64,000 nt of DNA from contig NZ_CP007595.1 in assembly GCF_000785535.1 (NCBI RefSeq), positions 3,556,439 to 3,620,438 on the forward strand, in the 5' to 3' direction. The notes beneath the pieces were generated by a model. It was not told the origin of the DNA and searched no databases. It saw only the letters and a program-made list of their open reading frames with translations. Origin of the DNA: Arthrobacter sp. PAMC 25486 (lineage in GTDB: Bacteria; Actinomycetota; Actinomycetes; Actinomycetales; Micrococcaceae). A program made the position numbers and the translations under genes. Positions 32,466-41,724 of the stretch are shown here, piece after piece. Each line of letters starts with the position of its first letter. The first letter of the stretch is position 1.

Positions 32466-34901
32466 ATGCCATCCTCAAGCTGTCCCTTCACCGGGGCTGT
32501 CGCTGAACGGCCCACGGCCACGAATATCCCCGGTCCCGGAGTTGGTCCCACTGGTTGCCCGATCTCCGCTGGCGCAGCGGATTTCGATCCGTTTGGTGAG
32601 GGCTACCAGCAAAACCCATCAGAATATGTTCGCTGGTCTCGCGACGCTGAGCCTGTGTTCTACAGTCCTCAACTGGGCTACTGGGTAGTCACGCGATATG
32701 AGGACATCAAGGCGGTGTTCCGCGACAACGTTACGTTCTCGCCGTCGGTAGCTTTAGAGAAAATTACCCCCACGGGAGAGGAAGCCAACGAAGTCCTGGC
32801 TTCCTATGATTTTGCGCTCAGTCGGACCTTGGTCAATGAGGATGAACCGGAGCATATGGCGCGTCGTCGCGCATTGATGGGCCCCTTTTCAGCCGAACAC
32901 ATGGCTCACCATGAACCCATGATCCGAAGGCTGGCCCGAGAGGCCGTAGACCGTTTTATCGATCTTGGACGAACCGATCTGGTCGACGAGATGCTATGGG
33001 AAACCCCGCTGACCGTTGCGTTGGAATTCCTCGGAGTTCCCGACGAGGACAAGCCAACCTTGCGGGAGTACTCTATCGCGCACACCGTTAACACATGGGG
33101 GAAACCTGCGCCGGCGGAACAGGTAGAAGTTGCGCATGCTGTCGGAAAATTTTGGGAGTATTCCGGCCAGGTGCTTGAAAAGATGCGCCAGGCGCCGGAT
33201 GAAGCCGGGTGGATGCAGTTCGGTATCCGAAAACAGCAACAGATGCCAGATGTTGTCACAGATTCTTACCTTCATTCAATGATGATGGCAGGAATTGTTG
33301 CTGCACATGAAACAACGGCGCACGCTTCGGCCAACGCGATTAAATTGCTGTTGGAGAACCGACCGGTGTGGGAACAGCTATGCCGTGAGCCTGAGCTGAT
33401 TCCCAACGCCGTCGAAGAATGCCTGAGGCATAACGGATCACAAGCGGCGTGGCGGCGCATTTCGACACGAGAAACCGAAATTGGTGGTGTGAAAATTCCA
33501 TCGGACTCTCGGCTCCTTCTCATTTCCGCATCCGGCAATCATGACGAACGTCATTTTGGGGATCCGGGCATGGTGGACGTCCGCCGCGACGACGCGGCCG
33601 ATCACCTCACTTTTGGGTATGGCGCGCACCAGTGCTTGGGGAAGAACCTGGCCAGAATGGAAATGCAGATCATCCTCGAGGAGCTCACCTCCCGAATACC
33701 ACATATGCGTCTTATAGATCAGGAATTTAGCTACGTTCCGAACACTTCATTCCGCGGCCCAGAGCACCTTTGGATCGAGTGGGATCCAGAGAAGAATCCA
33801 GAGCGTGTTTCATCCACGGTCCTTTCTCCGAGACTTAAAGTCAATGTCGGTGAGCCGACAGATACTCACCGGAGTCGCCGGATGCGTGTTGAGAGCATCA
33901 CGCAGGCTACAACGGGGATTCGACACCTGAGGCTGTCTAGTGCGGATGGAACGCCACTGCCCTCTTTCGCGCCGGGGTCACACATCGATATCGAATGCGG
34001 TTCGCCTGATACAGTGCGCCAGTATTCGCTGTTCGGCAGCGTTTCAAACGATCATTCCACTAAAGAAAACGCTGCAACGCGGGTCTTACTCACTCCGGAG
34101 GATGCACATGAGCGTCCCGAAGCATACGAAATCGCGATTCTCCGCGCTCCGGACTCCCGCGGAGGGTCCGACTGGATCCACGATCACGTCGCCGAAGGTG
34201 ACATCTTGACGGTACGGGGCCCTCGGAACCATTTCCGGCTTCCGGAGCGAACTCAACGACTTGTTCTTGTTGCCGGTGGTATCGGGATCACGCCGATTAG
34301 AGCTATGGCTGCGCTGGCGAAAGCCAATGGGACTCCTTATGAAATCCACTACCTCGGGCGTGCACGCGCCACGATGGCCTTCCTTGGTGAGCTGACCGCT
34401 GAACACGGTGATCAGTTGCTTGTACATTGCAGTGAAGATGGAACACGCGCAGATCTCGGCGCGATGATGATGTCACTACATGACGAAGGTGTCGCAGGCA
34501 AGGTTCACGTCTACGTTTGTGGCCCCCAAAGCATGATTGATGACTTGCAGTCTGCCGGTGAGACTTGGCCAGAGGAATCCGTTGTGGCCGAACATTTCTC
34601 ATCAACATTGGAAGCACTGAACCCGGAGATGGAACACGAGTTCATTATCCACCTTGAGGACAGTAACCTCGATGTCATTGTTCCGGCTGACAAAACGGTT
34701 CTGCAGGCTCTTCGGGATGCCCAAATCGGTGTTCCCGCGAACTGCAAGGAAGGACTGTGCGGCACTTGTGAAGTGCCAGTTATCGACGGTGAGATCGACC
34801 ATCGTGACGTAGTGCTAACACAGCAGGAACGCCGGGCAGGCGACCGAATGATGGCTTGCTGCTCCCGCGCTTGCGGAAAACGGCTAGTTCTCGGTCTCTG
34901 A
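32466..34901 (+). CDS. Self-sufficient P450 (CYP116B-like) fused to FMN/2Fe-2S reductase
   Basis: The 811-residue protein is a complete electron chain. Residues about 35-440 are a P450 with the I-helix AAHETT (Glu282-Thr283), the ExxR region and the heme loop FGYGAHQCLG (Cys390). Residues about 465-710 are a phthalate-dioxygenase-reductase-type module: FMN site RQYS at 518, NAD site GGIGITP at 604 and CGPQSM at 685. The C-terminal 85 residues hold a plant-type 2Fe-2S cluster (Cys760, Cys765, Cys768 and Cys798). This layout matches P450RhF. Such enzymes hydroxylate or O-dealkylate small aromatics with NAD(P)H. ATG 32466 follows GGAG by 8 bases. Confidence 0.95.
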   Translation: MPSSSCPFTGAVAERPTATNIPGPGVGPTGCPISAGAADFDPFGEGYQQNPSEYVRWSRDAEPVFYSPQLGYWVVTRYEDIKAVFRDNVTFSPSVALEKITPTGEEANEVLASYDFALSRTLVNEDEPEHMARRRALMGPFSAEHMAHHEPMIRRLAREAVDRFIDLGRTDLVDEMLWETPLTVALEFLGVPDEDKPTLREYSIAHTVNTWGKPAPAEQVEVAHAVGKFWEYSGQVLEKMRQAPDEAGWMQFGIRKQQQMPDVVTDSYLHSMMMAGIVAAHETTAHASANAIKLLLENRPVWEQLCREPELIPNAVEECLRHNGSQAAWRRISTRETEIGGVKIPSDSRLLLISASGNHDERHFGDPGMVDVRRDDAADHLTFGYGAHQCLGKNLARMEMQIILEELTSRIPHMRLIDQEFSYVPNTSFRGPEHLWIEWDPEKNPERVSSTVLSPRLKVNVGEPTDTHRSRRMRVESITQATTGIRHLRLSSADGTPLPSFAPGSHIDIECGSPDTVRQYSLFGSVSNDHSTKENAATRVLLTPEDAHERPEAYEIAILRAPDSRGGSDWIHDHVAEGDILTVRGPRNHFRLPERTQRLVLVAGGIGITPIRAMAALAKANGTPYEIHYLGRARATMAFLGELTAEHGDQLLVHCSEDGTRADLGAMMMSLHDEGVAGKVHVYVCGPQSMIDDLQSAGETWPEESVVAEHFSSTLEALNPEMEHEFIIHLEDSNLDVIVPADKTVLQALRDAQIGVPANCKEGLCGTCEVPVIDGEIDHRDVVLTQQERRAGDRMMACCSRACGKRLVLGL

Positions 34902-34993
34902 GGGACGTTCCAGAAATTCCACGTTTAGTACCACTCTAATGCGGGCAGCCCTGCTGGCATTATTATCCGCCACCACTTTTAAGTGAGACTTAA

Positions 34994-36517
34994 ATGGTTC
35001 TTGCACTCTTCGGCATTTTTGCTTCATTGGTACTGCTCATTGGTTTGGCATACCGAGGTCACTCAGTGATCGCCGTAGCGCCGATAGCAGCTCTAGTTGC
35101 TGTACTGCTATCGGGGGCACCCTTGCTTGCCAGCTACACCCAGATATTTATGCCGGCATTGGGAGGATTTATTGTCACCTTCTTTCCACTGTTCCTCACA
35201 GGTGCTATCTTTGGCAAGCTGATGAGCGTTAGCGGCTATGCGCAGAATATCGCGGACTCGATTTCTCGTTTATTTGGACCTAAGCGAGCCATATTGGTCA
35301 CGGTCCTCATTACGGCGTTGCTGACATACGGTGGCGTCAGTGCCTGGGTTGTCGTCTTTACGATTTTCCCGATTGGAAAATCCCTCTTCGAGGCCGCCGA
35401 TATTCCGAGACGGCTCATGCCGGCAGCCATTGCCTTGGGCATCTTCACCTTTGCAACAGCAGCCCTGCCGGGGTCACCCCAGATCCATAATGCAATTCCC
35501 ACTCGATTCTTTGAGACGACTACTTTCGCTGCACCTCTACTAGGTGTCATAGGCGCCATAGTCACCTTCACATTGGGCATGTTGTGGCTCAATTGGCGTC
35601 AAGGCCAGCTTGCCAGAGCAGGTGAATCCTTCTCGGACATGACCCACGCAGAGAAAACAGAGGTAAGGCTTCGCGAGAAGGAGCTTGTCGGTGCGAATCT
35701 GGTCTCTGCAGATCACTCGCCCAACCGATACGATCCTTTGAAATCCTCTGAGACCATGGGACGCGGAAGACTATCGGAGGGATCCCCGAGGTTCGAGACC
35801 GCTAGGGCAGGAAGCGCCACCCACGGCTTCCTAGGTCTACTGCCAATTTTGGTCGTTGTCTTGGTCAATGCCCTTTTCGTGTATGTCCTGGTGCCGTCCT
35901 TCAATTTCGATTACTTGTCCACGGAACTATTTGGCTCAACTGTCATTGCGAGTGTTGTTGGTGTCTGGTCGGTGACTACGGCGATGGCTACATCCATCGC
36001 GGTGATATTTCTTATGCGTCCGAAGAACTTCAGGACCTACGTGGAATCACTTACCAAGGGCGCCAAAGACGCTGTCCTTCCGGTATTCACGACAGCAAGT
36101 GAAGTAGGATACGGTGCCGTAATTGCTTCCTTGGCCGTGTTCGTCGTGATCCGGGATGGCATTTTCGGAGTTAGTGAAAACGCTCTCGTCGTCTCGTCCA
36201 TATCGACGGCAGTCATCTCTGGTATCACGGGTTCCTCTTCGGGGGGGCTATCCATAACCTTGGGAACTTTCGGGGCCCAGCTGCAGTCCATGGCAATTGA
36301 CCAAGGCATTTCTATGGAGGCCATGCACAGAGTCATGGCGATGTCCTCAGTTAGCTTTGACTCACTGCCTCACAATGGAGCGATTATCACATTGCTCCTG
36401 GTGTGCGGCCTAACACACCGAGAGTCCTATAAGGATATTGGTGTCGTTACCGTGTTAGTACCCCTCATCGGCGTCCTAGTCGTCTTGGGCTTGGCGTTGG
36501 CAATCGGTGCTTTCTAA
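34994..36517 (+). CDS. GntP-family organic-acid permease
   Basis: The 507-residue membrane protein has about twelve helices and the GntP-type repeat structure. The first half has GGFIVTFFPLFLTGAIFGKL, the second ITGSSSGGLSITLGTFGAQL. A long hydrophilic loop (about residues 210-285) is rich in charged residues and is unusual. GntP members move gluconate, hydroxy acids or beta-hydroxybutyrate with protons. Standing 92 bases after the P450 fusion and on the same strand, it may import the P450 substrate or a related acid. A very long hairpin terminates it. Confidence 0.88.
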   Translation: MVLALFGIFASLVLLIGLAYRGHSVIAVAPIAALVAVLLSGAPLLASYTQIFMPALGGFIVTFFPLFLTGAIFGKLMSVSGYAQNIADSISRLFGPKRAILVTVLITALLTYGGVSAWVVVFTIFPIGKSLFEAADIPRRLMPAAIALGIFTFATAALPGSPQIHNAIPTRFFETTTFAAPLLGVIGAIVTFTLGMLWLNWRQGQLARAGESFSDMTHAEKTEVRLREKELVGANLVSADHSPNRYDPLKSSETMGRGRLSEGSPRFETARAGSATHGFLGLLPILVVVLVNALFVYVLVPSFNFDYLSTELFGSTVIASVVGVWSVTTAMATSIAVIFLMRPKNFRTYVESLTKGAKDAVLPVFTTASEVGYGAVIASLAVFVVIRDGIFGVSENALVVSSISTAVISGITGSSSGGLSITLGTFGAQLQSMAIDQGISMEAMHRVMAMSSVSFDSLPHNGAIITLLLVCGLTHRESYKDIGVVTVLVPLIGVLVVLGLALAIGAF

Positions 36518-36577
36518 CGAGTCTCGCTCACACTGGAGCGTGCCGCTGTTCGCACAGGCAAACATCGGTCAGTGCTA

Positions 36578-36639
36578 GTTCGCAGGTTAAGGCAGAAGAT
36601 CCCCGGATTACCGGGGATCTTCTGCCTTAACCTGCGAAC
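36578..36639. terminator. Perfect 29-bp bidirectional terminator hairpin
   Basis: A 29-base arm starting GTTCGCAGGTTAAGGCAGAA is followed by a 4-base loop and its exact reverse complement. It sits between the convergent GntP and thiolase genes and should terminate both. The core AAGGCAGAA also appears in the terminator at 54138-54183. Confidence 0.9.
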
Positions 36640-36645
36640 CTTAGT

Positions 36646-37830
36646 TTAGGTGGTTTCGAGCACGCTGACGTAGTTGGCGATGCCGACGCCTCCCATGTTT
36701 TGTACTGCGGCGCGGCGCGGGTTGGCCAGTTGCATGGCACCGGCAGTGCCGGTGAGTTGCATGCCGGCGATGACGTGTTGGGAGACGCCGGTGGCTCCGA
36801 CGGGGTGGCCCTTGGCTTTGAGTCCGCCTGAGACGTTGATGGGGAGTTTCCCGTCTTTGTAGACCCAGCCTTCGGTGACGGCGCGGGCGCCTTGGCCGGG
36901 TTCGGTGAGTCCCATCGCCTCGTACATGAGGAGTTCGGCGATGGTGAAGCAGTCGTGGACTTCGGCGAAGTCCATGTCTGTTAGTTCGACGCCGGCCATC
37001 CCCAAGGCGCGCTGCCAAGAGAGTCTGGTGGCGGCGAACGCGGTGGGGTCCCGGCGTGCGGCGGGGAAGAAGTCGTTGGCTTGGCCGAATCCGGCGAGCC
37101 GTACGGGTGAGGTGGCCCCGCCGTTGGGGCTGGTGGTGAGGATGAGGGCTGCGGCGCCGTCGGACACGGGGGAGCAGTCGGTGCGGCGCAGAGGGTCCGC
37201 AACCATGGGGTTTTTCTCGGAGACGGTGCGGCAGAACTCTTCGCCGAGATCCTTGCGCAGTTGCGCGTAGGGGTTGTCGACCCCGTTGCGGTGGTTCTTG
37301 GCCGCGATGGAGCCCATGACGTCACTGACGTTGCCGTAGCGTTTTTCGTAGTGTTTGGCGACGTCGGCGAAGAGTCCGGTGAAGCCGGTGGTGGAGGTTT
37401 GCCCGGCCATGTCGTAATCGGCGCCGAGCAGGGCTGCACCGACGACGTCGGCCCCGGCATGGGTCATTTTCTCCGCACCGATGACGAGGACGGTTTTCGC
37501 GGTGCCGGCGAGCAGGGCCTTGGCGCCTTGCTGGACGGCGGCCGATCCGGAGGCGCAGGCGTTCTCCACCCGGGTCGCCGGCACGCCGCCCAATTCCTCG
37601 GAGACCTGCAGGGCCAGGGATGAGGGAAACGCCAGGGGCATCATGCCGGAGTTGAACTGGGCCAGGTAGATTTCATCGACCTGTCCAGGTTCAATGCCGG
37701 CGGTGGTGATGGCGTCGGTGGCGACCTGGACGATCAGCGATTCCAAGGTCTCGTCCTGCAGTTTGCCGAACTTGCTGTGCCCCCAGCCGGAGAGCAGGAT
37801 GTCTTTTCCGAATTGTTCGCGCAGGCTCAT
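36646..37830 (-). CDS. Thiolase (acetyl-CoA acetyltransferase type)
   Basis: The 394-residue protein is a thiolase. The nucleophilic Cys92 lies in [13 protein letters not shown]. The catalytic His is in [16 protein letters not shown] near the C-terminus. [12 protein letters not shown] stands where classic thiolases have NEAFA, which is typical of the SCP2-thiolase branch. It cleaves or forms a beta-ketoacyl-CoA. It overlaps the CoA-transferase B gene by four bases. With that pair it would cleave acetoacetyl-CoA to two acetyl-CoA. It may also act on longer 3-ketoacyl-CoA. Confidence 0.88.
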   Translation of the reverse strand: MSLREQFGKDILLSGWGHSKFGKLQDETLESLIVQVATDAITTAGIEPGQVDEIYLAQFNSGMMPLAFPSSLALQVSEELGGVPATRVENACASGSAAVQQGAKALLAGTAKTVLVIGAEKMTHAGADVVGAALLGADYDMAGQTSTTGFTGLFADVAKHYEKRYGNVSDVMGSIAAKNHRNGVDNPYAQLRKDLGEEFCRTVSEKNPMVADPLRRTDCSPVSDGAAALILTTSPNGGATSPVRLAGFGQANDFFPAARRDPTAFAATRLSWQRALGMAGVELTDMDFAEVHDCFTIAELLMYEAMGLTEPGQGARAVTEGWVYKDGKLPINVSGGLKAKGHPVGATGVSQHVIAGMQLTGTAGAMQLANPRRAAVQNMGGVGIANYVSVLETT

Positions 37831-38561
37831 GCTGTGGCTCCTTCAAGGGCTGACGCTGATTCACCGGTGGCAGGGCCACGGGCGGGTTCGAGGCGGGTGG
37901 TGAATGCTGGTTCGGTGGAGGCGCGGATCTCTTCGACGGTGACCCCGGGGGAAAGGCGGGTCAGGATCAGGGCCGGTGCGCCGCCGTCGTGCTTCCCGAT
38001 GCTGGCCTTGTCGGGGGTTTCGATGTCGAAGACGGCGAGGTTGGTGATGATGCGGTTCACGACGCGGCGCCCGGTCAGGGGCAGCGAGCATTCGTGCACG
38101 ATTTTGGGGGAGCCGTCCTTGGCTGTGTGGTCGGTGAGGACGACGACGCGCGGGGTGCCGGCGACCAGGTCCATGGCGCCTCCCATGCCCTTGACCATTT
38201 TGCCGGGGATGGTCCAGTTCGCGAGGTCGCCGGTGCCCGAGACTTCCATGGCGCCCAGGATGGCGACCTTGACGTGGCCGCCGCGGATCATCCCGAAGGA
38301 CGTGGCGGAGTCGAAAATGCTGGCGCCTGGTAGGAGGGTGACTGTTTGCTTGCCGGCGTTGATCAGGTCGGCATCCTCTTCGCCTTCCCACGGGAAGGGG
38401 CCCATACCCAGGATGCCGTTTTCACTTTGCAGGGTGACACGGACGCCGTCGGGCAGGTTGTTGGCGACCAGGGTGGGGATGCCGATCCCTAAGTTGACGT
38501 AGTCTCCGTCGGTGAGTTCTTCGGCCGCGATGGCAGCCATTTCGTTGCGTGTCCATGCCAT
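37827..38561 (-). CDS. 3-oxoacid CoA-transferase, subunit B
   Basis: The 244-residue subunit carries the catalytic glutamate Glu47 in the conserved [11 protein letters not shown] motif and the [15 protein letters not shown] region of SCOT beta subunits. With subunit A, encoded 27 bases upstream, it transfers CoA from succinyl-CoA to acetoacetate or 3-oxoadipate. The start overlaps nothing, but its stop overlaps the thiolase start (ATGA). The C-terminal tail is longer than usual and Ala/Glu rich. Specificity between acetoacetate and 3-oxoadipate cannot be read from sequence alone. The downstream thiolase fits both. Confidence 0.92.
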   Translation of the reverse strand: MAWTRNEMAAIAAEELTDGDYVNLGIGIPTLVANNLPDGVRVTLQSENGILGMGPFPWEGEEDADLINAGKQTVTLLPGASIFDSATSFGMIRGGHVKVAILGAMEVSGTGDLANWTIPGKMVKGMGGAMDLVAGTPRVVVLTDHTAKDGSPKIVHECSLPLTGRRVVNRIITNLAVFDIETPDKASIGKHDGGAPALILTRLSPGVTVEEIRASTEPAFTTRLEPARGPATGESASALEGATA

Positions 38562-38588
38562 GATGGGTGCTCCTTGAAGTTGGTGGGG

Positions 38589-39311
38589 TTAGGCCGGGAC
38601 GGCGGCGGATTCGGTGCGGGTCCGGATGGTGCGTTGCTCAATGTCCTTCACCCTGTCCGTGGCCTGGATGAGGCGCTGGACGTACACGCCCGGGGTGATG
38701 ACGTGGTTGGGGTCCAGCACGCCGGGTTCAACGACGAGCTCGGCCTCGGCAATGGTGATTCGCCCTGCGGTGGCGACGACGGGGTTGAAGTTCCGTGCCG
38801 TGTACCGGTAAATGAGGTTCCCGTCGGTGTCGGCGGTGTGCGCGTGGACAAGGGCGACGTCTGCGATGATGGCGCGCTCCTGCACGTACAGTTCGCCGTC
38901 GAACTCAGCGTGCGGTTTGCCTTCGGCGACCAGGGTGCCGACGCCTGTTTTGGTGTAGAACGCGGGGATTCCGGAGCCGCCGGCACGGAGCCGTTCGGCC
39001 AGGGTGCCTTGCGGGGTAAACTCGACCTCGAGTTTCCCGGCGAGGTACTGCTCGGCGAAGAGCTTGTTCTCGCCCACGTAGGAGGCGATGACCTTGGCGA
39101 CCTGGCCGGCCTCGATCAACAGCCCCAAGCCCTTGCCGTCGACGCCCATGTTGTTCGAGACCACCGTCAGGCCCTGCACCCCGGTGTCACGGACGGCCTC
39201 GATCAGGTCCGCCGGGATGCCGCTGAGCCCGAACCCGCCAACAGCCAACGTCATGCCGTCCCGCATCACATCGGCTAGAACCTGTGCGGCACTGCCATGT
39301 ACCTTAGACAT
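38589..39311 (-). CDS. 3-oxoacid CoA-transferase, subunit A
   Basis: The 240-residue subunit has the N-terminal GGFGLSGIPADLIEAV motif (25-40), typical of SCOT alpha subunits, followed by VVSNNMGVDGKGLGLLIE. The start codon follows GGAG (AGGAGATCAAATG arrangement). It opens the minus-strand operon A-B-thiolase. It is divergent from an IclR regulator across 183 bases that contain two TGGAC-type operator candidates. The layout resembles pcaIJF with pcaR, as well as acetoacetate operons. Confidence 0.92.
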   Translation of the reverse strand: MSKVHGSAAQVLADVMRDGMTLAVGGFGLSGIPADLIEAVRDTGVQGLTVVSNNMGVDGKGLGLLIEAGQVAKVIASYVGENKLFAEQYLAGKLEVEFTPQGTLAERLRAGGSGIPAFYTKTGVGTLVAEGKPHAEFDGELYVQERAIIADVALVHAHTADTDGNLIYRYTARNFNPVVATAGRITIAEAELVVEPGVLDPNHVITPGVYVQRLIQATDRVKDIEQRTIRTRTESAAVPA

Positions 39312-39341
39312 TTGATCTCCTCATTGAGCTACTTCACAACA

Positions 39342-39358
39342 TGTCCATGTTGTGGACA
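39342..39358. promoter_or_regulatory. IclR operator candidate 1
   Basis: TGTCCA and TGGACA form a perfect dyad around a 5-base spacer, 30 bases before the CoA-transferase A start. It lies in the divergent region with the IclR gene at 39495. Confidence 0.6.
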
Positions 39359-39463
39359 GGTATCTTTGACTTTGAGCTTAGGTTGGCATGAATTGAGCTG
39401 TCAAGGTAGAAAACAGCGCAATAATCGCATATTTACACAGTATGGACGGTATGCTCGATTGCA

Positions 39464-39476
39464 TCCACAATATGGA
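39464..39476. promoter_or_regulatory. IclR operator candidate 2
   Basis: TCCA-N5-TGGA with the same spacing as site 1 lies 18 bases before the IclR start. Together the two sites could control both divergent promoters. Confidence 0.5.
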
Positions 39477-39494
39477 CATTGAGGGGTATTTTTT

Positions 39495-40271
39495 ATGAAA
39501 CAAGTCGCCGTGCAAGGTGCGCAGGTCGTCGGACGGATCGCGGCCCTCCTGCGCATTGTGAGCAGGAAACCTGAAGGGGCCACCCTCATGGAGGCGGTCC
39601 GTGAATCTGGTCTGACCCGGCCCACGGTCCACCGGCTGCTGACCTCACTCGCCGCCGAGGGGCTATTGGACCATGACGGCGTAACAGGGAACTGGGTGCT
39701 GGGTCCGGAGGCGCTGCTGATGGGATCCGTCGCTGCGGCGCGTTTCCCCATGGAAGACATTGCCCGGCCCAGCTTGCGCCGGCTGGCCGAGGAAACGGGT
39801 GAGAGTGCCTTCTTTTCCGTCCGCCGCGGCGCGGAAACCGTATGCCTCCTGCGGGAGGAAGGCAGCTTCCCCGTCCGCTCCTTCGTGCTCCACGAAGGCG
39901 TGCGCTTCCCCCTGGGAGTCGCATCGGCCGGGGTGGCGATCATGGCCTTCCTGCCGCCGGAGGAACAAGAACAGATCCTGGCCCGCTGGGACCAGCACGC
40001 CGGTACCTTCGCTCCGACACATCCCGTGGCTCTGATCCAGGAAAATCTGGCCCGGACCCACGGTGTCGGGTACTCAGTGAATCCCGGTCTCGTGCTGGAA
40101 GGCAGCTGGGGGATGGGCTCCGCCGTCTTCGATACCCGGGGAAAGCCTGACTGGGCGCTCTCCCTGACAGGCATCGAACCCCGCTTCCGTATGGAACGTC
40201 AGGAATTCCTTGGACGGCTCCTCATGGAAGAAGCGCACGTCATTACGGGGCAGCTTCAGGGTCGGGCATAG
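39495..40271 (+). CDS. IclR-family regulator of the CoA-transferase operon
   Basis: The 258-residue protein has a winged helix (ATLMEAVRESGLTRPTVHRL, then NWVLGPEAL) and a full IclR effector domain (SLRRLAEETGESAFFSVRRG, GVRFPLGVASAGVAIMAFLP). GAGGGG lies 9 bases before the ATG. It is divergent from the CoA-transferase and thiolase genes. The intergenic region carries paired TCCA/TGGA dyads, so it is the likely regulator of that operon. PcaR/PobR-like activators have the same arrangement, but sequence alone does not tell the effector. Confidence 0.92.
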   Translation: MKQVAVQGAQVVGRIAALLRIVSRKPEGATLMEAVRESGLTRPTVHRLLTSLAAEGLLDHDGVTGNWVLGPEALLMGSVAAARFPMEDIARPSLRRLAEETGESAFFSVRRGAETVCLLREEGSFPVRSFVLHEGVRFPLGVASAGVAIMAFLPPEEQEQILARWDQHAGTFAPTHPVALIQENLARTHGVGYSVNPGLVLEGSWGMGSAVFDTRGKPDWALSLTGIEPRFRMERQEFLGRLLMEEAHVITGQLQGRA

Positions 40272-40297
40272 AATGGGGACATTCACCGCCCGCGCAG

Positions 40298-40310
40298 TGC
40301 GATAATCGCA
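40298..40310. promoter_or_regulatory. TGCG-N5-CGCA palindrome before IclR gene
   Basis: TGCGATAATCGCA is an inverted repeat (GTGCGAT/ATCGCAC with flanks) about 65 bases before the start of the third IclR gene. Very similar sites lie at 46334-46346 and 46503-46515. Confidence 0.6.
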
Positions 40311-40373
40311 CGCCGCGATAGGATGGTTTTGAACGGAATTGGGGCAGGCAACACATTGGGGAAGGTAACGGTG

Positions 40374-41075
40374 GTGAGTATGACTGACGTAGTTGCACAG
40401 GAGTCAGCGATCTCAAAAACGTTTGATCGCGGGCTTGTGGCGTTGGAGTTCATTTCCGACAATCCAACTGGGGTGACCCTTACACAGGTGGCCAAACATC
40501 TTGATGTGCACCGCACCATTGCGCATCGACTGATTGGTACCTTGGAGCGTCATAATCTCGTCAAGCGCTCGGAAGCGAAACTCATTTCACCCGCTGTTGG
40601 ACTGATCCGGCTTGCCGAGTCGGTGGATCAGGACCTGCGCAAAGTTGCCCGGCCCGTCCTTCAGGCTCTGGCGGATAAACTCGGTGCCACGGCCCACCTG
40701 ATCATTGCGACAGGACAGGACCAAGTTCAGGCACTAGTGGTTGTGGAGCCTACGAACGCCGCAGCCCATATAGCCTTCCGTGCCGGTCAGATTCATCCCA
40801 TTCACCAAGGATCGGGCGGGTTGGCAATTTTGGCTGCTCATCCGCCTATGGACGGGGAACGTCCCGAAGTGGCGGAGGCTCGTACGCGGGGATATGCGGT
40901 TTCCAGTGGGGAAGTCATCCCCTCCGCATGGGGCCTTTCAGCCCATGTTGCTGCCGCTCCTGGCATGGGTGACTTCAGTATTGGAGTGACCGTTTTTAGG
41001 CCCTCACTATTGGATGTCTGCGCCCCCGACGTTCTCCAGTCGGCGCGGGCGCTGGCAGTGCTTCTCGGCGGCTAG
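40374..41075 (+). CDS. IclR-family regulator, probably of the ETF/FAD cluster
   Basis: I choose GTG 40374 because GGAAGG lies 8 bases upstream; ATG 40380 is the alternative. The product has about 233 residues. Its winged helix is GVTLTQVAKHLDVHRTIAHR and its effector domain runs from VLQALADKLGATAHLIIATG to the end. It is somewhat short but complete. A TGCG-N5-CGCA palindrome precedes it. The same motif occurs twice in the divergent region 46302-46672, which supports control of that gene set. A long hairpin separates it from the convergent SnoaL-like gene. Confidence 0.88.
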   Translation: MSMTDVVAQESAISKTFDRGLVALEFISDNPTGVTLTQVAKHLDVHRTIAHRLIGTLERHNLVKRSEAKLISPAVGLIRLAESVDQDLRKVARPVLQALADKLGATAHLIIATGQDQVQALVVVEPTNAAAHIAFRAGQIHPIHQGSGGLAILAAHPPMDGERPEVAEARTRGYAVSSGEVIPSAWGLSAHVAAAPGMGDFSIGVTVFRPSLLDVCAPDVLQSARALAVLLGG

Positions 41076-41127
41076 CCACTGCAACTCTTAGTCGTGATAC
41101 TCAAGAATTGATGACGCAAAAAGGCCC

Positions 41128-41172
41128 TGCGGAGTTTGGCGGTCTCGTGATACGAAACCAGCAAACTCCGCA
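41128..41172. terminator. Convergent terminator hairpin
   Basis: The arms TGCGGAGTTTG and CAAACTCCGCA enclose a second near-perfect pair (GGTCTCG/CGAAACC). It sits between the IclR gene and the convergent SnoaL-like gene. Confidence 0.7.
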
Positions 41173-41235
41173 AGACCAATCGGCGCCAATGGGTGGTGGG
41201 TTCATGATTTGTCGGGTTGTTGAACGTCCTGCTGA

Positions 41236-41724
41236 CTATGGAAGGCGCGTATATACCGGGTCAGAGGAATTCCTTTTGGAAGCCACCCATAGGGGATTCA
41301 ATGAGTCCGTGATCATTTCCTGTCGCGATTCGTCAAAGACCACTATCCGGTCGGCAATGCGCCATTCTCCGTCCCGTTTCTCAAAACGGTCCACATAGCG
41401 GCAGCGGATGGTCGAGAGCAGCTGGGATTCTGCCCCCGGTTCCTTATCGAGGCGAAGGTAGCACAGACAATACGATTCCACGTTGGCAACATCCACGCCA
41501 AGATCGATCAGGACGTTGGTGACAAAATGTTGGGAAGAATCGATGGTCCGGTGCCTGACCTTCATGTCCTCAACCAAACCATCGGCGTTCCCGTTGTAGC
41601 CGCCGTGGTTGTCATTGGCATCCGGAAAGTAGCAGGCTGCAACGGCAGCGAAGTCCTTCCTGTCCACGGCGCGGGCATAGCGATAGAGGACCTCCGTGAT
41701 GGCCTGCTTCTCCTCGACACTCAT
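41236..41724 (-). CDS. SnoaL-like (NTF2-fold) protein
   Basis: The 162-residue protein starts VEEKQAITEVLYRYARAVDR with the DFAAVAACYFPDA pattern of SnoaL_4 family proteins. It continues with the conical-barrel strands (HFVTNVLIDLGVDVANVESY, RYVDRFEKRDGEWRI). Members act as isomerases, cyclases or dehydratases on small ring compounds, or as dioxygenase-like small subunits. The start overlaps the EtfA stop by four bases, so it is the last gene of the minus-strand operon. A His near residue 58 and Asp residues in the pocket could be catalytic, but I cannot fix the role. Confidence 0.85.
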   Translation of the reverse strand: MSVEEKQAITEVLYRYARAVDRKDFAAVAACYFPDANDNHGGYNGNADGLVEDMKVRHRTIDSSQHFVTNVLIDLGVDVANVESYCLCYLRLDKEPGAESQLLSTIRCRYVDRFEKRDGEWRIADRIVVFDESRQEMITDSLNPLWVASKRNSSDPVYTRLP

